DNA of 64,000 nucleotides from Pseudomonas fluorescens (GTDB lineage Bacteria; Pseudomonadota; Gammaproteobacteria; Pseudomonadales; Pseudomonadaceae). The stretch lies in NCBI RefSeq assembly GCF_003732425.1, contig NZ_MOBX01000015.1:80303-144302 (forward strand). The letters are read 5' to 3'. This document shows, piece after piece, positions 1-8,132 of the stretch. Made by a program: the position numbers and the translations under genes. Each line of letters begins with the position of its first letter. Position 1 is the first letter of the stretch. Below the pieces are notes generated by a model. That model was given only the letters and a program-made list of their open reading frames with translations. It was not told where the DNA came from and ran no database searches.

Positions 1-2619
1 GCGTCGCTGTACCTGGGTTACGCCAACGGCGACTTCTTCATGGTCCGCCCCCTGCGCAGCGCGGCGCTGAAGACACTGCTCAAGGCGCCCGATGCTGCGG
101 CGTATCAGGTCTGGAGTATCGAGCACGACCCGCAGGGAATACAGCACTCGCAGTCACTGTTTTTCGATCAGGCACTGACGCCAATCAGCCGTCAGGACAA
201 CGCCAACGACACCTACGATCCGCGCAGCCGTGCGTGGTTCAACGATGCATATCAACAAGAAGAACAGGTCACCACCGAACCCTACGTGTTTTTCTCCACG
301 CAAAATGTCGGCACGACGCTGGCACGACGCAGCGGCGAGAACGCCGTGATCGGCGCCGACCTGACGCTGGTCGCCCTGTCGGCCGCGCTGAGCAAACATG
401 TCGTCACCCCGTCAACCGAGATTGCCCTGTTCGATACCGAGGGCAACGCCGTGGCCTACCCGGACAGTCGACGCCTGATCGTCGATGGCAGCACTGCGCA
501 CCTGGCCAAAGCGGCGGACCTGAGCCCGATCCTCCATGCACTATTGTCCGATACCCATACGGGCAAGCGCCTGGAAGCGGATGGTCGGCAGTGGATTGTC
601 GCCCGCAGCAGCATTAAGGAGGGCGGCCCGACAGGTCTGCAGTTGGCGCTGCTGGTGCCGGAGGACGAGTTATTGGTCGATGCCTACCGCCTGCGCTGGC
701 AAGGCGCGCTGATCACCCTCGCGACCCTGTTGCTGTGCCTGCCGCTGGGCTGGGTGATTTCGCGGGTGCTGGTCAAGCCGCTGCATGCGCTGGTCAAGGA
801 AGCCGACGCGATTCGCAGTTTCGATTTCAATTTTCCGCTGGCACGCCGTTCGCCGGTGCTTGAGGTCGACCAGTTGAGCGTGTCGATGGCGCGGATGAAG
901 GACACCCTGGCGAGTTTCTTCCGGATCACCGACACCCTCGGCGCCGAAACCCGTTTCGCCTCCCTGCTGCAGCGGGTGCTGTTCGAAACGGTGCAGATCG
1001 CTCAGGCGCAGGCAGGGCTGATTTATCTGCGTGAAAGCGACAGCAGCCGCATGGAACCTTACGGACTGGTGATCGACGGCACGCCACAGACCCTGGAGGC
1101 GTTCGACATTCAGGGCCACGACCTGCAACTGAACAAAGGCCCGGCATGGTTCAGACAGTTGGTCAGCGCCAACAACGTGGTGAGCAACTTTGGCTTCGAT
1201 CAGGCCGGCGATCTGCAAAAAATCCTGCTGGCAATGCAATCGCCACGTATCCATCTGATCGGTATCCGCCTGCACAACCGCCACGACGAAACCATTGGTC
1301 TGCTGATTCTGCTGGTGAACGACAGCGGCACCGCAGCCGATCTGGAGAAACTGCGCCCTGATCGCATCGCTTTCCTCCAGGCCGTCTCCGGCGCGGCGGC
1401 GGTGAGCATCGAGAGCCAGCGCCTGCAAGCTCGCCAGAAGCAGTTGCTCGACGCTTTCATTCAATTGCTCGCCGGCGCCATCGACGCCAAGAGTCCGTAC
1501 ACCGGCGGCCATTGTCAGCGCGTGCCGGAGCTGACGCTGATGCTCGCCCAGGCGGCAGCGGCCAGTCAGGCGCCGGCGTTCCGTGCCTACCAACCGAGCG
1601 AGGATGAATGGGAAGCCCTGCATATCGCTGCGTGGCTGCACGACTGTGGCAAGGTGACGACGCCGGAATACGTGGTCGACAAGGCCACCAAATTGGAAAC
1701 CATCAACGACCGTATTCATGAAATCCGCACGCGTTTCGAAGTGCTCAAGCGTGATGCCTGGATCAGCTATTGGCAGGCGCGCGCTCTGGGCGGCGATGAG
1801 ACAGCACTGGCCGAACTGCGCGACGCCACGCTGACGGCGCTGGACGACGATTTTGCGTTTGTCGCGCGCTGCAATCTGGGCAGTGAAGCGATGGCAGAGG
1901 CGGATCTGCAACGGCTTGATCATCTGGCGCAACGCACTTGGCTGCGCACTCTTGATGACCGCTTGGGTGTGTCTTGGGAAGAGAACCGGCGCCAGTCGCG
2001 CACGCCGGCGCCGAGTTTGCCGGTCAGTGAAAAGCTATTGGCAGACAAGCCCGAGCACTTGCTCGAACGCGACCCGAACGAGTTGATCCCCGAAGACAAT
2101 CCGTGGGGCTTCAAACTGGATGTACCGCGCTATAAATACAATCGCGGCGAGCTGTACAACCTGAGCATCAGCCGAGGCACCCTGACCCGTGAGGAGCGCT
2201 ACATGATCAATCACCACATGGTGCAGACGATCATGATGCTCAGCCACCTGCCCTTCCCCGGCCACCTCGACAGCATTGCCGAAATCGCCGGTGGTCATCA
2301 TGAAAAAATGGACGGCACCGGTTACCCGAAACGCCTGAAGCGTGAGGAGATGAGCCTGCCGGCGCGGATGATGGCGATTGCCGATATCTTTGAGGCGCTG
2401 ACCGCGGCCGACCGCCCTTACAAGAAAGCGAAAACCTTGAGTGAGGCGCTGGCGATCATGGCCACCATGTGCCGTGAGGCGCACATCGATGCCCAGCTAT
2501 TCGGATTGTTCATCAACGAAGGCGTTTACATGCAGTACGCCGTGCGCTTTCTCGATCCCGCGCAGATCGACAGCGTGGATCCGGCCAGCCTGTTGCACAA
2601 GGCTGGCCTCACCGCGTGA
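1..2619 (+). CDS. HD-GYP domain phosphohydrolase with Cache, HAMP and GAF domains (5' partial)
   Basis: The frame is open through base 1, so the N-terminus lies outside the window; 872 residues are visible. In window numbering a periplasmic Cache-like sensor fills about 1-225. A membrane helix (about 231-258) and HAMP region follow, then a GAF domain (about 318-470), then the HD-GYP domain. The metal-binding HD pair is residues 547-548 (WLHDCGK) and the signature is intact (HHEKMDGTGYPK, GYP at 774-776), so c-di-GMP phosphodiesterase activity at the inner membrane is expected. HD and GYP are 226 residues apart, against roughly 60-65 in the canonical domain, so about 160 extra residues are inserted. 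The ligand is unknown. Confidence 0.88.
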   Translation, partial: ASLYLGYANGDFFMVRPLRSAALKTLLKAPDAAAYQVWSIEHDPQGIQHSQSLFFDQALTPISRQDNANDTYDPRSRAWFNDAYQQEEQVTTEPYVFFSTQNVGTTLARRSGENAVIGADLTLVALSAALSKHVVTPSTEIALFDTEGNAVAYPDSRRLIVDGSTAHLAKAADLSPILHALLSDTHTGKRLEADGRQWIVARSSIKEGGPTGLQLALLVPEDELLVDAYRLRWQGALITLATLLLCLPLGWVISRVLVKPLHALVKEADAIRSFDFNFPLARRSPVLEVDQLSVSMARMKDTLASFFRITDTLGAETRFASLLQRVLFETVQIAQAQAGLIYLRESDSSRMEPYGLVIDGTPQTLEAFDIQGHDLQLNKGPAWFRQLVSANNVVSNFGFDQAGDLQKILLAMQSPRIHLIGIRLHNRHDETIGLLILLVNDSGTAADLEKLRPDRIAFLQAVSGAAAVSIESQRLQARQKQLLDAFIQLLAGAIDAKSPYTGGHCQRVPELTLMLAQAAAASQAPAFRAYQPSEDEWEALHIAAWLHDCGKVTTPEYVVDKATKLETINDRIHEIRTRFEVLKRDAWISYWQARALGGDETALAELRDATLTALDDDFAFVARCNLGSEAMAEADLQRLDHLAQRTWLRTLDDRLGVSWEENRRQSRTPAPSLPVSEKLLADKPEHLLERDPNELIPEDNPWGFKLDVPRYKYNRGELYNLSISRGTLTREERYMINHHMVQTIMMLSHLPFPGHLDSIAEIAGGHHEKMDGTGYPKRLKREEMSLPARMMAIADIFEALTAADRPYKKAKTLSEALAIMATMCREAHIDAQLFGLFINEGVYMQYAVRFLDPAQIDSVDPASLLHKAGLTA

Positions 2620-3102
2620 TCAGCAGTCGGTCAGACGCAGGAAGATCGCTGCCAGTTGCTCGATACCGGCCTGATCCTGCGCGCCGAAACGCGAAAGTTT
2701 CGGGCTGTCGAGGTCGAGTACACCGATCAGGCGACCCTCCTTGACCAACGGCACGACCAGCTCGCTGTTCGAGGCGCTGTCACAGGCGATATGCCCCGGG
2801 AACGCGTGCACGTCTTCAACCCGCTGGGTTTGCAGAGTGGCCGCCGCCGCACCGCACACACCACGGCCAAACGGAATACGCACGCAGGCGATCTGCCCCT
2901 GGAACGGACCAAGCACCAGCTCTTCGTTACGATTGAGGTAAAAACCCGCCCAGTTAAGGTCATCGAGCTGGTTGAACAGGAATGCCGAAAACTGCGCGGC
3001 GTTGGCGATGAAATCGCGCTCGTCCGCCAGCAGCGATTCCAGTTGTGCGGCCAACATGCCGTAGCCTTCGAGGCCCTGGCCGCTTTGTTGCAAATCAATC
3101 AT
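2620..3102 (-). CDS. GAF-domain free methionine-(R)-sulfoxide reductase (fRMsr/YebR type)
   Basis: This 160-residue single GAF domain has the three cysteines of fRMsr enzymes: Cys73 (ACVRIPFGRG), Cys83 (GVCG) and Cys107 (HIACDSASNSE), with the conserved SELVVPL strand after the last. The family reduces free methionine-R-sulfoxide in the cytoplasm with thioredoxin. A longer frame exists, but ATG at 3102 matches the family N-terminus and makes a 4-base ATGA overlap with the stop of the upstream ATPase gene. The two are therefore probably translationally coupled. The 3' end abuts the stop of the convergent HD-GYP gene. Confidence 0.9.
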   Translation of the reverse strand: MIDLQQSGQGLEGYGMLAAQLESLLADERDFIANAAQFSAFLFNQLDDLNWAGFYLNRNEELVLGPFQGQIACVRIPFGRGVCGAAAATLQTQRVEDVHAFPGHIACDSASNSELVVPLVKEGRLIGVLDLDSPKLSRFGAQDQAGIEQLAAIFLRLTDC

Positions 3103-3989
3103 GCCTTGTGCTCCAACAATTTCAGTCCCACCCAATAACGGGCGAATTGGTACGCGCAACGTCCGTTGCGATTACCGCGGCCGGTGGCCCAACGCACGGC
3201 GAGGATGTCCAGTTCTTCGTCACGCTGCCAGCTCAGGCCGGCCTTGGCCGCCAATTGGCCGATCCAGTGCTCGACGACGTTGAGGAAGTGTTCTTGGGTA
3301 AACGGATAGAACGACAGCCACAGACCGAAACGGTCCGACAGCGCGATCTTGTCTTCAACGGCTTCGCTGGGATGCAGTTCGCCGTCGACGCGTTTCCAGT
3401 TTTCGTTATCGCTCTCCTTTTCCGGCACCAGGTGGCGGCGGTTGGAGGTGGCGTACAGCAAGACATTGTCCGGGGCCTGCTCAAGCGAGCCGTCGAGCAC
3501 GCTTTTGAGGACCCGATAATCGCCTTCACCGGATTCGAACGACAAGTCATCGCAAAACAGCACGAAGCGTTGTGGCAGTTTGCCGATCTGCTCGACCACC
3601 CGTGGCAGATCCGCCAGATGATCGCGCTCGATCTCGATCAGGCGCAGGCCGGCGGCGGCGTGTTCCGCCAGCAAGGCCCGCACCAGCGACGACTTGCCGG
3701 TACCGCGCGAGCCCCAGAGCAACGCGTGGTTGGCCGGCATGCCATCAAGAAATTGTTGGGTGTTGCGCCCCAGTTGTTCGAGCTGACGGTCAACACCGAT
3801 CAGGTCAGACAGGCGCATATCGAGGCTGACTTCCAGCGGCAGCAGATAGCCGCTGCGCCCGTCGCGTTGCCAGCGCGCTGCCAGACAAGTGCCCCAGTCG
3901 ATCACCGGCCGTGGTGCCGGCAACAACGGTTCGATCCGCGCCAGAACCGACTCGGCGCGTTCAAGAAAAGCATTCAATCGGGAATCCAC
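3099..3989 (-). CDS. AAA-type ATP-binding protein (DUF815 family)
   Basis: The protein of 296 residues has a Walker A motif (LLWGSRGTGKSSLVRALL) near residue 90, a Walker B-like strand (RFVLFCDDLSFE) and a sensor-type TSNRRHL, the layout of DUF815 AAA ATPases. No substrate is established that I can name. I chose GTG 3989 because it follows a strong AGGAG site at about 5 bases; an ATG at 4043 would add 18 non-conserved residues. It is the first gene of a two-gene unit with the fRMsr gene. A short palindrome (GCCTTGTTACAAGGC, 4064-4078) lies in the gap before divergent sagS. Confidence 0.88.
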   Translation of the reverse strand: MDSRLNAFLERAESVLARIEPLLPAPRPVIDWGTCLAARWQRDGRSGYLLPLEVSLDMRLSDLIGVDRQLEQLGRNTQQFLDGMPANHALLWGSRGTGKSSLVRALLAEHAAAGLRLIEIERDHLADLPRVVEQIGKLPQRFVLFCDDLSFESGEGDYRVLKSVLDGSLEQAPDNVLLYATSNRRHLVPEKESDNENWKRVDGELHPSEAVEDKIALSDRFGLWLSFYPFTQEHFLNVVEHWIGQLAAKAGLSWQRDEELDILAVRWATGRGNRNGRCAYQFARYWVGLKLLEHKA

Positions 3990-4156
3990 GTCTTCTCCTC
4001 GGGCTCGTTCACAGTGATGATGGCGAATCCTGCGACGACACACAGATAAAAATCACCCTACCAAGCCTTGTTACAAGGCGATTCGGGAACCTCGGTATCC
4101 ATACATGATCGACTATGCTTGAGCAGCGAAGGGAAACGGAAGTGGTTCAACACCCC

Positions 4157-6478
4157 ATGGATATCAAATTCACCCACCGGCTGTCTTACAAGCAAGCCAG
4201 GCTCACCGTGCTGGTCGGGTTCATTCTGGGCACGCTGCTCAGCCTGCTGCAAATCGGCATCGATTATGCCAGTGAAGACGCCTCCATCAACCGTGAAATC
4301 CTGTCGTTGCTGGAAATCAGCCACAACCCGGCCTCACGGATCGCCTACAACATCGACGCCGAACTGGCGCAGGAACTGACCCTGGGCCTGTTGCGCTCAC
4401 CGGCGATCATTTCTGCGCAACTGATCGACAACAACAATACGGTGCTGGCCAGCGTCAAACGTCCGGAACTGCAAAGCGGCTATCGGGTAATCAGTGACTT
4501 CCTGTTTGGCGCCAAGCGCCAGTTCGAGGATCGTCTGTATCTGGATCATCTGCCCAACGAATCGCTGGGCGTGTTGAGCCTTGAGGTCGACACCTATGCC
4601 TTCGGCAGCCGCTTCCTGCGCCGCGCCGAAGTGACCCTGCTCAATGGGTTCGCCCGCAGCCTGATTCTCACCGGCATCCTGTTGGCGCTGTTCTATGTGA
4701 TGCTGACCAAACCGCTGGTGCGGGTGATCCGCGAACTCAGCGGGCGCGACCCGCGCAGCGCCGAGCCAACCACCCTGGAGTGCCCGTCCGGCCACGGCAA
4801 CGATGAAATCGGCGTGCTGGTCAAAGTCGCCAATCAACAATTCGAAAACATTGCCACCGAGATCCAGCAGCGACGCAACGCCGAAAACCGCCTGACCGAC
4901 TACCTCGGGCAACTGGAAAATATCGTCTCGGCACGCACAGCTGAGCTCAAGGCAATCAATGCCAGACTCAGCCAGTCCAATCAGGAACTCGAAGTCGCCC
5001 GCAGCACCGCCCTGGAAATGGCCGAGGCCCGTTCGGCGTTCCTCGCCAACATGAGCCATGAGATCCGCACGCCGCTCAACGGCCTGTTGGGGATGATCGC
5101 ACTGTCACTCGACGGCCCGTTGAATGCCGAACAGCAGCAACAACTGTCGATCGCCCACGACTCGGGCAAAGTGCTGGTCGAGTTGCTCAACGATATTCTC
5201 GACCTGTCAAAATTCGATGCCGGGCAACTGGAGCTTGAGCACATCCCGTTCGATCTTGGCTCCTTGATCGAAGACACCGCCAACCTGCTGTCGCAGAACG
5301 CCGCGCCGAGCGTCGAGCTGACCTGCCTGATCGATCCGCACTTTCCGGCTCTGGTGCTGGGCGATCCGACCCGCGTGCGGCAGATCGTCAGCAACCTGTT
5401 GTCCAACGCGCTGAAATTCACTCGGTTCGGCCGGGTGGATGTGCGCTTGTCGACTTACAAGGAGGGCGTGCGCATCGAGGTCTGCGACACCGGCATAGGT
5501 ATCGCCCAGGATGCGCAGTTGAAAATCTTCCAGCCGTTCACTCAGGCGGGCGCCGGCATCACTCGCCAGTACGGCGGCACCGGACTTGGGCTGGCGCTGA
5601 CCTACAACCTTTGCGAAGCGATGCAGGGGCGCCTGACCATCAGTTCCGAGACCGGGTTTGGCAGTCAGTTCTGTGCCGAGCTACCACTGCCGTGTCACAC
5701 CCGCGCGCTGACGCCGGCGCCGCTGCACGGGAAAATCCTCGCCATCACCGCCGCCAGCAGTGGCTTGGCCGAACTGTTGCAGAGCCTGCTGCCGGTGTGG
5801 GGACTGACGTATGAACAGCGCACCATCGATGACTCGCTGCTGGGCCTGACGCCGGACGTGGTGATCACCGATTGTCCGGAGTGTCTGTTCGGCTTGCGCC
5901 CGACGCTCGGTGCGCCGATTTTGCTGGTGACCGCCTACGGCAGTTTCCTGCCGAGCGAAGAAGCCGCCGCGCTCGCGCCCCTGCAACAACAGGCGCGACC
6001 GTTGGCGCGTAACGCGCTGTACCAGAACCTGCGACGCACCCTGCAACCGGATGTCGTCGCCAATAACGATGCGCAGCTCGAAACATCTCCCTCGGTGCGG
6101 CGCGGGCGGGTGTTGCTGGTCGAGGACAACCCGGTCAATCAACTGGTGGCCAAAGGCATGCTCGGCAAACTGGGCTGCGAGGTCATCGTCGCCGCCCATG
6201 GTGCCGAAGCGCTGGATCAGTTGGAGTATCACGAATTCGATCTGGTGCTGATGGACTGCAACATGCCTGTGATGGACGGCTACGAAGCCAGCCGGCAGAT
6301 CCGTCAGAGCGGACGCTGGCCGCACCTGCCCATCGTCGCCCTGACCGCCAACGCCATGTCCGAAGAACGCGAACGCTGCCGCGCAGCCGGCATGAGCGAC
6401 TATCTGGCCAAGCCGTTCCGCCGTGAAGAACTGGCGGCCCTGCTCGATCAGTGGATCCCGACTACGACAGCGCTTTGA
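4157..6478 (+). CDS. sagS: hybrid sensor histidine kinase/response regulator, SagS-like
   Basis: A membrane hybrid kinase of 773 residues. A first membrane helix lies near 15-35, a periplasmic segment follows, and a second helix (about 170-190) precedes a HAMP-like region. A coiled coil leads to HisKA with His301 (NMSHEIRTPLNG), then HATPase (VSNLLSNALKFT, GGTGLGLAL) and a C-terminal receiver with phospho-acceptor Asp700 (LVLMDCNMPVMDG). Length, architecture and its position beside ospR-gpx-msrB-alaA match P. aeruginosa SagS, a biofilm-switch kinase, so the name rests on synteny as well as sequence. ATG 4157 starts just before the first helix; ATG 4115 would add 14 residues and lacks a better binding site. 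Confidence 0.82.
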   Translation: MDIKFTHRLSYKQARLTVLVGFILGTLLSLLQIGIDYASEDASINREILSLLEISHNPASRIAYNIDAELAQELTLGLLRSPAIISAQLIDNNNTVLASVKRPELQSGYRVISDFLFGAKRQFEDRLYLDHLPNESLGVLSLEVDTYAFGSRFLRRAEVTLLNGFARSLILTGILLALFYVMLTKPLVRVIRELSGRDPRSAEPTTLECPSGHGNDEIGVLVKVANQQFENIATEIQQRRNAENRLTDYLGQLENIVSARTAELKAINARLSQSNQELEVARSTALEMAEARSAFLANMSHEIRTPLNGLLGMIALSLDGPLNAEQQQQLSIAHDSGKVLVELLNDILDLSKFDAGQLELEHIPFDLGSLIEDTANLLSQNAAPSVELTCLIDPHFPALVLGDPTRVRQIVSNLLSNALKFTRFGRVDVRLSTYKEGVRIEVCDTGIGIAQDAQLKIFQPFTQAGAGITRQYGGTGLGLALTYNLCEAMQGRLTISSETGFGSQFCAELPLPCHTRALTPAPLHGKILAITAASSGLAELLQSLLPVWGLTYEQRTIDDSLLGLTPDVVITDCPECLFGLRPTLGAPILLVTAYGSFLPSEEAAALAPLQQQARPLARNALYQNLRRTLQPDVVANNDAQLETSPSVRRGRVLLVEDNPVNQLVAKGMLGKLGCEVIVAAHGAEALDQLEYHEFDLVLMDCNMPVMDGYEASRQIRQSGRWPHLPIVALTANAMSEERERCRAAGMSDYLAKPFRREELAALLDQWIPTTTAL

Positions 6479-6923
6479 TCTGCCCCAGCAAGTGATCGAG
6501 GCCGTCTCGCAGATCATTGAGGCGGTCCAGATCGACCCCACTGTCGCACAGCAGTCGGGCCTTGAGCGGCCCGACCTGCTCGCGCAAGGCTTGCCCTGCC
6601 GGCGTCAGACTCAAGTGCACTTCGCGCTCGTCACGCGTCGAACGCTGGCGCTGCACCCATTGCAACTGCTCAAGACGCTTGAGCAATGGCGTCAGCGTGC
6701 CCGAGTCCAGTGCCAGGCGCTCGCCCAACGCCTTGACCGTCGGTTGCTCCGGCGCGGCGTCCTGCCATTCCCACAACACCAGCATCGCCAGATATTGCGG
6801 GTACGTCAGGCCGAGCTGATCAAGCATCGGCTTGTAGGCACGAATCACCGCCCGAGAGGCGGCGTACAGCTTGAAGCACAACTGGTTGTCGAGCTTCAGC
6901 GAATCGACCGGCAGGCTGTTCAT
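6462..6923 (-). CDS. ospR: MarR/OhrR-family peroxide-sensing repressor, OspR-like
   Basis: This 153-residue winged-helix protein has the OhrR-type N-terminus LDNQLCFKLYAASRA, carrying the likely peroxide-reactive cysteine, and the conserved LTYPQYLAMLVLWE. DNA-recognition residues lie in SGTLTPLLKRLEQLQW. It overlaps the glutathione peroxidase gene by ATGA (6920-6923), so the two are co-translated. In P. aeruginosa the equivalent regulator, OspR, represses the neighbouring peroxidase. A palindrome upstream of the operon (7450-7473) is the obvious operator. The 3' end overlaps sagS by 17 bases tail to tail. The paralogue near 22.1 kb is presumably the true OhrR. Confidence 0.88.
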   Translation of the reverse strand: MNSLPVDSLKLDNQLCFKLYAASRAVIRAYKPMLDQLGLTYPQYLAMLVLWEWQDAAPEQPTVKALGERLALDSGTLTPLLKRLEQLQWVQRQRSTRDEREVHLSLTPAGQALREQVGPLKARLLCDSGVDLDRLNDLRDGLDHLLGQIKALS

Positions 6924-7405
6924 TTGAGCAGGGCTTCGATCTCGCCGCTCAGCTCCTGCGGCTTGGTGGTCGGAGCAAAACGCTTGACCAGTTTTCCGTC
7001 CTTGCCAATCAGGAACTTGGTGAAGTTCCACTTGATGCCCTGGGAGCCAAGCAGACCCGGCGCGCGTTTTTTCAGCTGCACGAATAGCGGATGCGCGTCG
7101 GCACCGTTAACGTCGATCTTCTTGAACAGCGGGAAGCTGACGCCGAAGTTCAGCTCGCAGAACTCGCTGATCGCGCCTTCGTTACCCGGCTCCTGCTTGC
7201 CGAACTGATTGCACGGGAAGCCCAGGACCACCAGGCCCTGATCCTTGTAGGTCTGCCACAGTTCTTCGAGGCCTTTGTATTGCGGGGTGAAACCGCATTT
7301 GCTGGCGGTGTTGACCACCAGTACCGCTTTGCCGGCGAAATCGGCCAGGGTCTTTTGCTCACCTTTGATCGTGGTGCACGGGATGTTCAGCAGGTTGTCG
7401 CTCAT
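6920..7405 (-). CDS. glutathione peroxidase family thiol peroxidase
   Basis: The 161-residue protein has the peroxidase signature with Cys instead of selenocysteine (ASKCGFTPQYKGLE), the active-site Gln in GFPCNQFGKQEPG and the Trp-Asn pair in KWNFTKFL. Cysteine GPx enzymes of bacteria usually reduce peroxides with thioredoxin rather than glutathione, so the substrate name is conventional. There is no signal peptide, so it is cytoplasmic. It is the promoter-proximal gene of a two-gene operon with ospR, and its transcription should respond to organic peroxide through that repressor. Confidence 0.93.
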   Translation of the reverse strand: MSDNLLNIPCTTIKGEQKTLADFAGKAVLVVNTASKCGFTPQYKGLEELWQTYKDQGLVVLGFPCNQFGKQEPGNEGAISEFCELNFGVSFPLFKKIDVNGADAHPLFVQLKKRAPGLLGSQGIKWNFTKFLIGKDGKLVKRFAPTTKPQELSGEIEALLK

Positions 7406-7449
7406 AGTCGGCACTCTGAAATCGGGAAGAAGACGCAAAAATAGCGAGC

Positions 7450-7473
7450 AATTGAATTGTGTGCAATTTAATT
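7450..7473. promoter_or_regulatory. putative OspR operator upstream of gpx-ospR
   Basis: A 24-base AT-rich imperfect palindrome in which 9 of 12 half-site positions pair (left half AATTGAATTGTG, right half TGCAATTTAATT). It lies about 45 bases upstream of the gpx ATG. The AATTG...CAATT core resembles known OhrR/MarR boxes. Assignment to OspR is inference from position. Confidence 0.6.
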
Positions 7474-7512
7474 ATCGAAAAACAAGGCGACCCGAAGGTC
7501 GCCCTCAATCGT

Positions 7513-7908
7513 TTATGCGCGCGGCTCGAGGTTCAGACACACCGAGTTGATGCAATAACGCAGGCCGGTCGGCGGTGGGCCGTCCGGGAACACATGGCCC
7601 AGATGCGCATCACAGCGCGCGCACTTCACCTCGGTGCGGATCATGCCGTGGCTGATGTCACGGATTTCGGTCATCGCGCTTTCGCCAATTGGCGCGTAGA
7701 AGCTTGGCCAGCCGCAGCCGGAGTCGAATTTGGTCTTGGAATCGAACAACGGCTCGTTGCAGCAGACGCAGTGGTAGACACCATCGGTCTTGGTGTCGTT
7801 GTATTTGCCGGAGAACGGGCGCTCGGTCGCACTCAGACGACAAACGTTGTACTGCTCAGGGTCGAGCATCGCCCGCCATTCTTCCAGGGTTTTTTCCAAC
7901 TTTTCCAT
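7513..7908 (-). CDS. msrB: peptide-methionine (R)-S-oxide reductase MsrB
   Basis: MsrB of 131 residues with two zinc-binding CxxC pairs (HCVCC and KCARC), the GCGWPSFY box and the catalytic cysteine in RYCINSVCLN. It repairs methionine-R-sulfoxide in proteins using thioredoxin. GTG-ATG-ATG codons lie in a row; the third (7908) has the best distance (7 bases) to the GAGG site and starts the usual MEKL sequence. It shares a strand with gpx-ospR but has its own upstream leader, which contains an intrinsic terminator (7926-7963). Confidence 0.95.
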   Translation of the reverse strand: MEKLEKTLEEWRAMLDPEQYNVCRLSATERPFSGKYNDTKTDGVYHCVCCNEPLFDSKTKFDSGCGWPSFYAPIGESAMTEIRDISHGMIRTEVKCARCDAHLGHVFPDGPPPTGLRYCINSVCLNLEPRA

Positions 7909-7925
7909 CATCACACCTCAGCGGC

Positions 7926-7963
7926 TGAAAAAGCCCGATCTGTACCTTTTCCACGGATCGGGC
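7926..7963 (-). terminator. intrinsic terminator inside the msrB leader
   Basis: On the minus strand an 8-bp stem (GCCCGATC, 15-base loop, GATCGGGC) is followed by TTTTTC. It ends about 20 bases before the msrB ribosome binding site and lies upstream of the gene, not downstream. It could be an attenuator or the end of a short RNA encoded between alaA and msrB. Confidence 0.6.
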
Positions 7964-8132
7964 GGCACGTATGATTGCGCCTCGTCACGCACCAGTCTGG
8001 CAGCCAGACCGGGCGCATTCAAACGGATTATGGGAGCCACGGCTCAAGACGTCCGCCTGTGTGAAGACGCAGGAATCCCAGTACGGTTGTCCACCCGCCG
8101 CCTGGATCGTTCATTTTCGGGATCACATCGCC

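Noticed and set aside
7971..8132. 54-codon N-terminal extension of alaA
   Set aside because: The extension lies over the msrB leader and does not look like any aminotransferase; the family N-terminus begins at 8133.
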